Virus record (IMG/VR): IMGVR_UViG_3300035698_028218
Coordinates: 1 to 64,000 of that record
DNA length: 64,000 nucleotides
Source of the DNA: a virus
Reading direction: 5' to 3' (one strand)
The translations under genes were made by a program, and so were the position numbers. Positions 15,536 to 23,800 of this stretch are shown here, piece by piece; position 1 is the stretch's first letter; each line of letters begins with the position of its first letter. The notes beneath the pieces are model-generated. The model saw only the letters and a list, made by a program, of their open reading frames with translations, did not search any database and was not told the origin of the DNA.

Positions 15536-16274
15536 ACCTAGAATTGCAATAGATATAAATGAAGTACTTAGAGGTACTTTTCAGTCCTTTTTGAGACATT
15601 ATGAATCAGAATATGGACTTATTGATGATGATGAAATTGTTTATAGTTACGACTATTTCAAAGACTATGAATGGGCAGAAGAAGAACTAATTGAGGAAAT
15701 TCTAAGAGAAGACCTAGATGAAACTATTTCACCTAATGAATATGTAATTGATGAGGCGACAGGGAGAGCACCTGTAGATGCAATTGCATTTAGAAAAGAG
15801 GTAACTCTTTTATCACCAGAGGATGTTTTTAATGAATTTATGTACGTTGAATATGTATACCAAATTTTTGGAGGTGCCCCTGAAGCATATAGAAATCTAT
15901 CTGCTGATTTTCAGATTTTTCATAAAAAATATAGTGAAGATTACGATCTAATTTTAGTGTCTAAGGACAATCCAATTGTAGTACCCTCGACATTATTCTT
16001 TTTATCTAAGATTAAAACAAAGATTTCTACAATTAAGTTTGTAAAAAGTTCGGAGGAAATGTGGAACTCGTGTGATATTTTAATCACTACCGATCCAGAT
16101 ATTGTTAACTCTGAAGTACCAAAAGATAAATCACTAGTTAAATTTTCTAGACCCTATAATTCAGAATCTGAGGTTGATGGAGATTTCTTACAGCTTTGTG
16201 ATTTGGTCGATGAAGAGAATAAAAAAGAAAAAGTAAATAAATTTAAAAAAATATTAAAAAAATATGGAAAATAA
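15528..16274 (+). CDS. HAD-superfamily-like protein with altered catalytic motif
   Basis: 248 aa. RIAIDINEVLRGTF (residues 5-18) sits where HAD phosphatases carry DxDxT/V: D9 is kept, but the acid/base Asp is Asn (N11). LILVSKDNP fits motif II (Ser/Thr), a Lys in IKFVKSSEE fits motif III, and CDILITTDPDIV fits motif IV. A long acidic insert (about 35-95) lies where cap domains occur. With the Asp-to-Asn change it may be inactive or a binding protein. It lies directly before two glycosyltransferases and overlaps the first. Confidence 0.6.
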   Translation: MSKPRIAIDINEVLRGTFQSFLRHYESEYGLIDDDEIVYSYDYFKDYEWAEEELIEEILREDLDETISPNEYVIDEATGRAPVDAIAFRKEVTLLSPEDVFNEFMYVEYVYQIFGGAPEAYRNLSADFQIFHKKYSEDYDLILVSKDNPIVVPSTLFFLSKIKTKISTIKFVKSSEEMWNSCDILITTDPDIVNSEVPKDKSLVKFSRPYNSESEVDGDFLQLCDLVDEENKKEKVNKFKKILKKYGK

Positions 16275-17394
16275 TATGACACCCCTTAAAGAAAAGGAAT
16301 TGATTGTTTCATCTATCAAAGCTATTGATGAATCCAAATCAAAATTCATGTTCTATGTACCAACGGTACAAACCCCCAACACTTCTGTTTATGAAGTCTA
16401 TTTTCAAGCAAATGTATTAATGAAATTAGGTTATGATGTTACTATGTTAACCGATGGTCAATTTGTAAAACCAGATTATATAGAATCTGAATTACTTCAA
16501 GTACCTCACGTATCAAGTGATAAAAATAAACTAACAGTATCTAATTATGATGTTTTAGTTATTCCAGAGACATATAGTAATGTTCTTGAGATGACCAAAA
16601 ATCTGCCGTGTATTAGAGTTGGTTTATTGCAATCATTCGATTATATGCTTAATGCATTAACTGTTGGTATGGGATGGCAACAAATGGGAATAAAAAATAT
16701 ATTAACCACAAGTAATGAGGTTAAAAAACTGATGGTAGAGTATTACGGTGAAAACACATTTGATATTAAATCATATCAAGTTGGAATACCAGAATACTTT
16801 AAAAAACCAACAAAACCTAAACAACCAGTAATTGGAATCGTAGGGAGAAACTCAAATGAAATGAGCAAAGTAATTAAACTTTTTTATGCTAAAAATCCTC
16901 ATTTGAATTTTGTGACTTTTGATACTATCATGACAGAAACAAATCCACCTAAACATACGGATAGGGAGAATTTTGCAAAGAGAATTAGTAGCTTTTTTGC
17001 TGTTCTTTGGATTGATAGAATTTCTTCTTTTGGTACACTACCACTAGAAGCAATGAAGACGGGAACAATCCCTGTTGGTATAGTTCCAGACATTACACCA
17101 GATTATCTCATTGGTGAGGATGGTAAATCTATTAATTGTGGTGTTTGGGTCAATAATCTATATGACTTACCTATTATATTGGGTGATGTATTAGATGCGT
17201 TTTTAAATGACTCAATCCCAGATGAAACATATGAAAAAATGGAGGAGGTGTCTAGTATATACACTCAAGAAAATTCAAGTCAACAATTGACTGAATATTA
17301 TAAAGGTCTTCTATTAGAAAGAAGAGAATCACTTGTAAATAGATTAGAAGTAATTGAAGAATCATTAGGTAAAGAAGAATCTACCCAAGCATAA
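16264..17394 (+). CDS. GT-B-like glycosyltransferase
   Basis: 376 aa, a normal GT4 length. The N-terminal half has alternating strands and helices (KFMFYVPTV, YEVYFQANVLMKLGYDVTMLTDG, YDVLVIPETY). The donor side begins PVIGIVGRNSNEMSKVIKLF, and SSFGTLPLEAMKTGTIPVGI is the classic E-x7-E-type donor site region. The C-terminal 40 residues are a charged helix. It belongs to a pair of transferases in the PhoH-to-sigma run, far from the main glycan cassette. Its target could be virion protein, DNA base or cell surface; the sequence does not say. Confidence 0.8.
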   Translation: MENNMTPLKEKELIVSSIKAIDESKSKFMFYVPTVQTPNTSVYEVYFQANVLMKLGYDVTMLTDGQFVKPDYIESELLQVPHVSSDKNKLTVSNYDVLVIPETYSNVLEMTKNLPCIRVGLLQSFDYMLNALTVGMGWQQMGIKNILTTSNEVKKLMVEYYGENTFDIKSYQVGIPEYFKKPTKPKQPVIGIVGRNSNEMSKVIKLFYAKNPHLNFVTFDTIMTETNPPKHTDRENFAKRISSFFAVLWIDRISSFGTLPLEAMKTGTIPVGIVPDITPDYLIGEDGKSINCGVWVNNLYDLPIILGDVLDAFLNDSIPDETYEKMEEVSSIYTQENSSQQLTEYYKGLLLERRESLVNRLEVIEESLGKEESTQA

Positions 17395-17405
17395 AATATA
17401 TAAAA

Positions 17406-18218
17406 ATGAATTTAACAGTAATAGTACCCGTACATGAATTTGACGAATCAGTTAAACCACTATTCGACACAGCACTCACATCTTTAGATGTTCAAGGAAA
17501 AGAAGTGGATATTTTGGTGGTTGTACCTGAGTCAATTCAGGATAAAATGCAGAAGCATTTAAATGAAGATTATAAACACTCAAAACTAAAAATTAAAATA
17601 ATTAGTAATACTGGAGATACTGACTTTCAAAGCCAAATTAATTTAGGTGTTGAAAATACAGAAACAAAATATTTCTCTTTTTTGGAATTTGATGATGAGG
17701 TTGATAAAAAATATCTTCAAAGAATAGATGAATATGTAGAGTCTTATGATGATGTTGATATGTTCTTAACCACAGTAGTACAATTTGATGCAGAAACAAA
17801 TAAACCAGTTGGTACAACTAATTTGGATATATGGTCAAAATCGTTTGTTGGTGATAATGGTAGAATTGGGTTTCTTTCCGAAAATATACTTAAGGAATAT
17901 AGTGTGTTTAGTATTAACGGTGCAGCGATTAGTGTTGATCACTATAAAAAAATTGGAGGGCTTAAAAAGAATATTAAATTATCATTTGTATATGAATTCT
18001 TATTAAGATCAGCTCAAATGGGTAGTACAATTTTTGTTATACCAAAATATATCTATAAACATGTAAATGGTAGAGAAGGATCATTGTTTTCAACATATAA
18101 TGATGTGATGAGTATGGTAGAAAGAAAGTTTTGGTTTGACACAGCTAAAAGAGAATCACATTTTACTGACGATAGGACTGTTGAGTATGTCGAAACTAAA
18201 ATGGAAGTAACTGACTAA
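17406..18218 (+). CDS. GT-A (family 2-like) glycosyltransferase
   Basis: 270 aa. It starts MNLTVIVPVHEFDES, the GT2 nucleotide-binding strand. YFSFLEFDDEVDKKYLQRI (about residues 91-109) carries an acidic DDE in the DxD position. NGAAISVDHYKKIGGL and SFVYEFLLRSAQMG match the later part of the fold. There is no membrane segment. It follows the GT-B gene by 11 nt, so the two probably act in order on the same acceptor. Confidence 0.8.
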   Translation: MNLTVIVPVHEFDESVKPLFDTALTSLDVQGKEVDILVVVPESIQDKMQKHLNEDYKHSKLKIKIISNTGDTDFQSQINLGVENTETKYFSFLEFDDEVDKKYLQRIDEYVESYDDVDMFLTTVVQFDAETNKPVGTTNLDIWSKSFVGDNGRIGFLSENILKEYSVFSINGAAISVDHYKKIGGLKKNIKLSFVYEFLLRSAQMGSTIFVIPKYIYKHVNGREGSLFSTYNDVMSMVERKFWFDTAKRESHFTDDRTVEYVETKMEVTD

Positions 18219-18245
18219 TAACTAAAAGTATCTAGGCAATGAAAT

Positions 18246-19007
18246 ATGCAAACAAGAAAAAGAAGAAAAAAGCAACAATACTTTGGTGAATGTGAAGAAC
18301 AGGCAGTTGTTGACTATATAAACGGTAGTTCATCTGATAGGGATAGAATCTATAGGGAAATACTAGATGAGCCATTTAGAAAAATGGTTGAGTCTATCCT
18401 AAGAAGATATCCAATTTATATAGGTAACAATACAATGCAAGAAGTGGAGGTTAGTTGTTTGTCTCATTTAATACAAAAAATGGTTCAATTTAATCCAGAA
18501 AAGATTACAAAAAATGGTAAAAAAACTAAGGCGTTTAGCTACCTACAAACAATTGTAAGAAATTATTATAGAGATCATAATAAGGATTCATATAAGAATA
18601 GACTTAGAGATTTAAATTTTGAGGACTACTCTAGTGAAATTCTAAATAGAGATGAATATCTCTATAGAATCGATGATGATGATATTTCGGAAATTGACGA
18701 ACTAATTAAGATAGTATTGGTGGAGATTAATGGTGTACTTAATACACATAAAGATTTAAAGAAAAATGAAATAATTGTTGGTAATGCAATATTAGAGATA
18801 TTTGAAAATTGGGATACAATCTTCATGGAGGATACTTCTAATGGTAGGTATGATAAAAAAATCAGCAATAACTTTACTAAAAATAAAATATTATTGATGT
18901 TAAACGACATTACTGAATTGAATACTAAAGAAATAAGAACAAACATGAGGAAATTTAAAACCATTTATAATTTTGAAAAACATAGATTTTATAATCCTAA
19001 TGATTAG
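18246..19007 (+). CDS. 55: T4 gp55-like late transcription sigma factor
   Basis: 253 aa (T4 gp55 is 185 aa). The core FNPEKITKNGKKTKAFSYLQTIVRNYYRDHNK (described here in parts: FNPEK, then FSYLQTIVRNYYRDH at about residues 96-110) matches the sigma region 2 pattern of gp55 proteins (FDPEKSxNPFAYFTxIxxxAxxRRI). A very basic N-terminus (QTRKRRKKQQ) precedes it and a long acidic region follows. It should direct host RNA polymerase to late promoters. Its stop codon TAG is itself part of a late-type promoter box that starts the following gene. Confidence 0.8.
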   Translation: MQTRKRRKKQQYFGECEEQAVVDYINGSSSDRDRIYREILDEPFRKMVESILRRYPIYIGNNTMQEVEVSCLSHLIQKMVQFNPEKITKNGKKTKAFSYLQTIVRNYYRDHNKDSYKNRLRDLNFEDYSSEILNRDEYLYRIDDDDISEIDELIKIVLVEINGVLNTHKDLKKNEIIVGNAILEIFENWDTIFMEDTSNGRYDKKISNNFTKNKILLMLNDITELNTKEIRTNMRKFKTIYNFEKHRFYNPND

Positions 19008-19015
19008 TATTTATT
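19007..19015 (+). promoter_or_regulatory. Late-promoter-like box overlapping the sigma stop codon
   Basis: AGTATTTATT, 15 nt before ATG 19031. The TAG stop of the sigma gene (19005-19007) forms the left edge of the box. Confidence 0.7.
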
Positions 19016-19030
19016 AATAAAGAATTTATT

Positions 19031-19456
19031 ATGGCAGGGGGTAGACCACAAAAGAAAAAATTACAATTAAACAACGAGGAAACAGTTAATAAGATTCTTC
19101 AGGAAATTTATAATGAAAATCTAGAACTTAAAAGCTCAATTAGAAAACTCTATGTGAAGTGGGAAAGATATGTGATTAGTGAAACTGAAGTTGGGGCAAT
19201 TGGTAAAAATATATATGATATACTAAACCTACTACAAAGACATCACACAACAAAGTTGGATATCTTAAAATTCATGAGAGATTATAATCTAGATAGTAAT
19301 AAAATTACATTAGGATACGACAAACTTCAAGTAGAGAAAGATAATATTGAAGGTAAGTCCGAAGATGCTTCTCAGGGCAATGAAGTTATGAGTGCTGCTA
19401 GAAAATCTGAACTAAGAAAAATGGTTGAAGATGCAAATAAAAGAAAGAGTTTATAA
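19031..19456 (+). CDS. Unknown, charged helical protein
   Basis: 141 aa, with a basic N-terminus (AGGRPQKKKLQ), a helical middle (NKILQEIYNENLELKSSIRKLY, given in part) and a polar C-terminal helix (SAARKSELRKMVEDANKR). It has its own late-type promoter box, so it is probably expressed late and may be structural or an assembly factor. The size and highly helical make-up would also suit a small terminase, but no specific signature supports that. It follows the sigma gene by 23 nt. Confidence 0.7.
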   Translation: MAGGRPQKKKLQLNNEETVNKILQEIYNENLELKSSIRKLYVKWERYVISETEVGAIGKNIYDILNLLQRHHTTKLDILKFMRDYNLDSNKITLGYDKLQVEKDNIEGKSEDASQGNEVMSAARKSELRKMVEDANKRKSL

Positions 19457-19464
19457 ATTAGATA

Positions 19465-20748
19465 ATGGGTCTTGTTGATGATAAAAGAAATGTAATAAAT
19501 AATATTGCTGCATTAGACTCTCTTGGGTCTATTAATGACGGTATATTGTCTAGTAATTTATCATCAATAAACACAGAAAAAAATGTACCTAATTTCCTAA
19601 TTGACGTATTGACTGTAATTGTTGGTAGTGAATCCCTTAAAGGTTTATTAGGTGACTTCATTAATGGTGTTGCTGAAGATTTAGAACCAACAATAAAAAC
19701 TTCACTAAAAAAACAATTAACACAGTTTGATAGTGAGGAACAACTCCCATCTGATTTTGAAACGAATGGTTATGTAATACCTGTAAGTGATATTGATTTA
19801 AATGACATATTAAGAGAAGACCCAGCATCTAGTGTTGGTGAATTAATTTACTCGGATGTTAGTGATGGTTTCTTAAGAAAAATGAAGGAATCAATAACAT
19901 CGGAAAGTGAAATTATATATAAAAATATTACAATTACTTATAGTGAAGCATCGGACACACTAACCTTTAAACCACTTACATCTGGTCAAAGTAAATTTCA
20001 ATTTATTAATGATTTTATTGATGATATCGATATTATTGATGGTTCACTCATCGCAATTTTAATTGTTGATTTAATTTTTGGAACAATACAGTCTAATAGA
20101 AAAAAATCTAAAGAGAAACTCTTAATAGAAGAAAAAAATAGGAGACTAAAAAGGAAATTTTTATCCGATCAAGTTATTATGATAACTCAAGACGAGTTAA
20201 ACGAAATTAATGGGATTGTTGAAGATAAATTTAACGGTGTTTATAGTTATGATATTGGTTGTGGTGTATTGGAGTCTGAATTAAGTATTGAAGATTTAAA
20301 TACCCTTAAAAATAATATTTCTGGCGTTACAGATAATATTAATATTATAAATGAGTATGCAGATATTCTTAATAAATCACTATCAAACCATAATTTTGAG
20401 GATGATAGGAAAACAATTGAGGATAATTTTTTTAAGGGGTTAATTGAAAGATTTATCGAGGCTATTATTGACTCTATAACTGCAACACCCCAAGCAAGAA
20501 TTATCTATATTTTATCTGAATCAATCAAACAGGGAGAAGTAGTGATAAATAGTTTAGGAGATCAACTAAATAACAATATAAATCAATATAAATGCATAAA
20601 AAATGATGTAACATCAGAGATAAATGAGTTTATATTTGATTTAGTTAAGGGTGAGATAGAAAAATTGGTTATCCCATTAAGTAAAAAAATATTAACAGAA
20701 AAAATAAATCAGAACCAAAGTATAATTAAAAGTTTAGTAAGAATATAA
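19465..20748 (+). CDS. Unknown, probable baseplate-region protein
   Basis: 427 aa. One hydrophobic stretch, GSLIAILIVDLIFGTI (about residues 193-208), looks like a membrane-compatible helix. It is followed by a basic segment (NRKKSKEKLLIEEKNRRLKRK) and long helices. No family recognised. It is co-directional and tightly spaced with the gp5-like gene (stop and start share a base with the next gene), so a virion or baseplate role is inferred. The single membrane-like helix is unusual for a baseplate protein. Confidence 0.65.
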   Translation: MGLVDDKRNVINNIAALDSLGSINDGILSSNLSSINTEKNVPNFLIDVLTVIVGSESLKGLLGDFINGVAEDLEPTIKTSLKKQLTQFDSEEQLPSDFETNGYVIPVSDIDLNDILREDPASSVGELIYSDVSDGFLRKMKESITSESEIIYKNITITYSEASDTLTFKPLTSGQSKFQFINDFIDDIDIIDGSLIAILIVDLIFGTIQSNRKKSKEKLLIEEKNRRLKRKFLSDQVIMITQDELNEINGIVEDKFNGVYSYDIGCGVLESELSIEDLNTLKNNISGVTDNINIINEYADILNKSLSNHNFEDDRKTIEDNFFKGLIERFIEAIIDSITATPQARIIYILSESIKQGEVVINSLGDQLNNNINQYKCIKNDVTSEINEFIFDLVKGEIEKLVIPLSKKILTEKINQNQSIIKSLVRI

Positions 20749-21155
20749 TGTCAGTAGATTTTAATAATATTAATTCAGTTATTGAAGCACTTGATAAGGT
20801 TTTAAAATTAAAACCAATTGGGGGTAATTCATCTATTCCTGCACCAATAATTATACTTGGTGTACCAAGAAGAAGTGGAATATCACCAACTAAAGTTGCA
20901 AGTAAGATAATCGCTAGACAGAGTGAGGCTGGAATACCCGTAGGGGCATTACCTTCTGGTGCGATAAATCCAAATGAAATAATGATTAGGATTATGGTAG
21001 AGGAGATAGTTAAAAGTTTACAGGAAGATGCAATTATTGAGGTTGGTATACCAGCAGGAACTACATTAACGGCAAGTGGTGCCAGTCCAGCAGGACCTGT
21101 ATCGGTTGTCGGATCAACAATATCAATTACAAAGGGTTATGGAGTCATTAAATAA
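20748..21155 (+). CDS. Unknown small structural-region protein
   Basis: 135 aa. It is rich in Ile, Pro, Gly and Ala. The first half has SSIPAPIIILGVPRRSGISPTKVA; the last 35 residues are Gly/Ser/Thr/Ala-rich with alternating small and hydrophobic residues (GTTLTASGASPAGPVSVVGS), suggesting an extended beta tip. It lies between an unknown protein and the coiled-coil and gp5-like genes. A spike-tip or connector role is possible, but there is no PAAR motif that I can confirm. Confidence 0.65.
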   Translation: MSVDFNNINSVIEALDKVLKLKPIGGNSSIPAPIIILGVPRRSGISPTKVASKIIARQSEAGIPVGALPSGAINPNEIMIRIMVEEIVKSLQEDAIIEVGIPAGTTLTASGASPAGPVSVVGSTISITKGYGVIK

Positions 21156-21354
21156 TAAAACTGAAATTGAACTTAATAATCTTTTCAATAAACTTCGTGA
21201 CGAACACGAATCTAAAAAAGAAGAGATTGAGTCACTAACATATAAATTAGATGAGATAGTAAAATCAATTGAGGAGTCCGAAAAAGAATTAATATTAATT
21301 GAAAAGAATTATACCAATTTAGTTAAATTCATATATAATAGGAAAAATGTATAA
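21139..21354 (+). CDS. Short coiled-coil protein
   Basis: 71 aa from ATG 21139 (AAAGGG lies 5 nt before). The in-frame start at 21076 would overlap the previous gene by 80 bp and is less likely. The protein is almost one long helix (NNLFNKLRDEHESKK, then EEIESLTYKLDEIVKSI), with strong heptad spacing. It overlaps the gp5-like gene by 8 bp. The function is unknown; a small structural or chaperone role at the hub is possible. Confidence 0.65.
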   Translation: MESLNNKTEIELNNLFNKLRDEHESKKEEIESLTYKLDEIVKSIEESEKELILIEKNYTNLVKFIYNRKNV

Positions 21355-22228
21355 CGAAAAACATCTACTTAAGAACAATTCCATATATAATAAGTCTCAA
21401 AACAAGCAGGATGAGACTAGGAGAATGTATGATGCAGAAGTCATTAGTATTGACGATGTTTTAGATGGTGGTAGAATTAAAGTTAGAATTCCTGAATTAG
21501 ATAAGGATGCATCTAATGCCGATCTACCTTATTCATATCCACTACTACCTAAAATTTTTCATTTCTACCCTAAAATTGGTGAATGTGTAAGAGTATTAGT
21601 TGAAAATAAAGCGACTCCACAAACAGGTAGACTTTGGGTTGGGTCTGTATTCTCACAATTAAGTAAAATTAATTTTGAATCAAAATATACTGCATTATCC
21701 ACAACAGGTAAAGGTGTATCAACTCCAGATATTGCACCATCTACAATTACCGAAGCTAATGGTGTTTTCCCTAAATTAGACACTATTGCTATCTTAGGAA
21801 GAAATAATGCTGATCTTCAATTTAGAAATCAAGAGGTCGAACTAAGAGTTGGTCAACATGAAATTGATAACCCCCTAAAAAGGAATATAAAGAACACTGG
21901 ATCAATCTTAATGAGTTATCATGGTGATGACACCCCATACACCTCAACTATCATTAGATCGGATAAAATTGCCCTTATTAGTCATAATGGTAATCCAAAA
22001 ATTAAATCAACCGATTTAACAAATACAGATATTGATGATATATTCAATATATGTCATCCAACTGTTAGAGGTGATGTACTTGTAAAAATCATGGATGTTT
22101 TTAGACAGGCAATTATTGGTCATATACATGGTTATTCCAATATATCAGCAGATAAAAATGACATAATAAATGATCTTGAGAAATTAAATTTAGAGAGTCT
22201 ACTTCAAAAGAATATTGTAATAAATTAA
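21347..22228 (+). CDS. 5: gp5-like baseplate hub/spike protein with OB fold, no lysozyme
   Basis: 293 aa. About residues 27-110 fit the OB-fold of T4 gp5 and other spike proteins: DAEVISIDDVLDGGRIKVRIPEL, then PKIGECVRVLVENKATPQTGRLWVG. The rest has KIALISHNGNP and a C-terminal GHIHGYSN like the end of the gp5 N-terminal region, but there is no lysozyme domain and no beta-helix repeat. The muralytic activity may instead come from the transglycosylase gene at 49717. An alternative start is the second Met (MYDAEV, residue 27). Confidence 0.75.
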   Translation: MYNEKHLLKNNSIYNKSQNKQDETRRMYDAEVISIDDVLDGGRIKVRIPELDKDASNADLPYSYPLLPKIFHFYPKIGECVRVLVENKATPQTGRLWVGSVFSQLSKINFESKYTALSTTGKGVSTPDIAPSTITEANGVFPKLDTIAILGRNNADLQFRNQEVELRVGQHEIDNPLKRNIKNTGSILMSYHGDDTPYTSTIIRSDKIALISHNGNPKIKSTDLTNTDIDDIFNICHPTVRGDVLVKIMDVFRQAIIGHIHGYSNISADKNDIINDLEKLNLESLLQKNIVIN

Positions 22229-22235
22229 ATTACAT

Positions 22236-22243
22236 TATATTTG
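22236..22243 (+). promoter_or_regulatory. Bacteroidota-type promoter -7 box (TATATTTG)
   Basis: TATATTTG matches TAnnTTTG exactly and ends 6 nt before ATG 22250. ATTG lies 18 nt upstream (22214-22217) as a weak -33 element. Transcription would start at or next to the ATG, giving a leaderless mRNA. Confidence 0.55.
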
Positions 22244-22249
22244 CCCTAT

Positions 22250-23035
22250 ATGATATCACTACCAGTTAATGTTTTTGATGTATTCAATGACATCACATAC
22301 TTTGACGAACCACATAAGTATTATGATGATGAGGGAATCCCCTACATATCAACAACTACGTTAATACATGAGTATCTACCTGAGTTTGATGGTGAATTAC
22401 ATAGTGAAAATTATGCAATAAAGCATAACCTAACTCAAAATCAAGTAAAATATGCATGGGAATTCCTTAATTATTACGGAACAAGAAAAGGTAGTGCTGC
22501 TCATGATTATGCCGAAAATCTTCTTATTAATAAAGTTTTTAATCCATATGATGTAAATCAAATTATTGGTGATTATGGATATGATATAATTTCAGGAGGT
22601 TTTAAAAGATCAAAAAAAATTATAGATAAATTTTATTCTGACATAAAGGGTAAATTAATACCAGTTAGAACTGAATTAGTTGTATTCGATAGGGATTTTG
22701 GTATTGCAGGAATGCTTGACCTACTTGTTTTTAATGTAAAAACAGGAAAACTGGAAATATGGGACTATAAGACAAATAAGAATATAACAACTCGCAATGA
22801 TTTTGGTAGAACATTATCTGGTTGCTTATCACATATAGATGATTGTGATTTAGAAATTTACTCACTTCAGTTGTCTATTTATAAAAAAATAATTGAAAAA
22901 AACACTGGTTTGGAACTAGGTGATTCTTATTTAGTATGGGTTAACGAATCTAATGATTCATATAAAGTAATAAAAACAAACAATAGACAACTAGAAGTAA
23001 AACTAATGATTAATGACATAAAAAAAGCTACATAA
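22250..23035 (+). CDS. PD-(D/E)XK nuclease family protein
   Basis: 261 aa from ATG 22250; the upstream TTG at 22241 lies inside the promoter box and was rejected. The motif FGIAGMLDLLVFNVKTGKLEIWDYKTNK (about residues 151-178; D158, then D-Y-K) is the active site of RecB/Cas4-like nucleases (D...(D/E)xK). The family E is seen in RTELVVFDRD. N-terminal HKYYDDEGIPYISTTTLI is typical of the phage members. It ends at a hairpin shared with the convergent tail tube gene. It was probably expressed early for DNA processing. Confidence 0.82.
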   Translation: MISLPVNVFDVFNDITYFDEPHKYYDDEGIPYISTTTLIHEYLPEFDGELHSENYAIKHNLTQNQVKYAWEFLNYYGTRKGSAAHDYAENLLINKVFNPYDVNQIIGDYGYDIISGGFKRSKKIIDKFYSDIKGKLIPVRTELVVFDRDFGIAGMLDLLVFNVKTGKLEIWDYKTNKNITTRNDFGRTLSGCLSHIDDCDLEIYSLQLSIYKKIIEKNTGLELGDSYLVWVNESNDSYKVIKTNNRQLEVKLMINDIKKAT

Positions 23036-23052
23036 AGCAGCTTAGTTTTTTT
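23025..23052 (+). terminator. Weak terminator between convergent genes
   Basis: AAGCT (23025-23029) pairs with AGCTT (23039-23043) around a 9-nt loop, and seven T residues follow at 23046-23052. The 5-bp stem is short. Confidence 0.45.
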
Positions 23053-23539
23053 AGAAGTTATGTATACACCTCCAAGGTTGAACAGTTAGTTGTAGTTTTT
23101 TAACTTCTTTTGATGAGTAATCACTATTACCAAAATCAGCAGTTACAATTTGACACTGTTCTAATGTCCATTTATTTACAGTAATACCAGTTGGGTCAAG
23201 TTCTTTATAAATTAAGTTTTTCTTATATCCAATAGCATAACCCTGTCTACCTGATAAAGACTCAGCATGTAATCTAACCCACTCCATTAGTTGTGTAGTT
23301 GTTCTACTCCCGATAGTATCAATAAAAGTAATATCGATTGGCTCCCACTTAAAACCATTAGCTAAATAATTAGTTTCATTCATAAATGGAATTTCTGTTG
23401 AATTTATATTCATCGTAGGGGACTTAACAGATTGTACTTTCCAAACTTCAACAGCTAATTCTGATGGAAATTCAACAAAGAATCTATTTTCTACTAACGG
23501 CTCGTATTCAAATGGAATACTTCTAAGCATATTTGACAT
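23051..23539 (-). CDS. 19: Tail tube protein (T4 gp19 family)
   Basis: 162 aa, matching gp19 size (163 in T4). Family features include RFFVEFPSELAVEVWKVQSVKSP near the N-terminus, ITFIDTIGSRTTTQLMEWV in the middle, and a C-terminal SSKEVKKLQLTVQPWRC, the beta strand with conserved D/N and basic residues that interlocks tube hexamers. It stands beside the sheath gene, as in T4. A late-type box lies 35 nt upstream. Confidence 0.92.
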   Translation of the reverse strand: MSNMLRSIPFEYEPLVENRFFVEFPSELAVEVWKVQSVKSPTMNINSTEIPFMNETNYLANGFKWEPIDITFIDTIGSRTTTQLMEWVRLHAESLSGRQGYAIGYKKNLIYKELDPTGITVNKWTLEQCQIVTADFGNSDYSSKEVKKLQLTVQPWRCIHNF

Positions 23540-23574
23540 AGTGATCTATTTTTTGGTGTTCTTTTTTATTTATT

Positions 23575-23583
23575 ATAAATACT
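23575..23583 (-). promoter_or_regulatory. Late-promoter-like box for the tail tube gene
   Basis: GTATTTATA in coding orientation, 35 nt before ATG 23539, touching the stop codon of the upstream small gene. Confidence 0.65.
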
Positions 23584-23786
23584 TATGATCTTTTTTTTCT
23601 TCTTAGTTCGGATTTAGAAAGAACAGTTAAAACTTCTTCTTTCTTGATTACCTTCACTACTTTTTCTTCGATCATAGGAGTAGTTTCTTTTTCAGTAACT
23701 ACTGTTTCTACTACTAATTCTTTTTCTACTTTCTTAATGGTAGATTTTTTCTTACCCATTAATTTATCTGTTATACTTTTTGTCAT
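23583..23786 (-). CDS. Small Lys/Glu/Val-rich protein between sheath and tube
   Basis: 67 aa, low complexity: clusters of KKK, VEKELVVETVV and EEKVVKVIKKEE, ending LSKSELRRKKRS. No family recognised. Its orientation and close spacing (14 nt after the sheath gene) suggest it is real and co-transcribed with gp18. It may be disordered; a role in tail assembly is only positional. Confidence 0.6.
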   Translation of the reverse strand: MTKSITDKLMGKKKSTIKKVEKELVVETVVTEKETTPMIEEKVVKVIKKEEVLTVLSKSELRRKKRS

Positions 23787-23800
23787 ATCCCTGTTTTATT

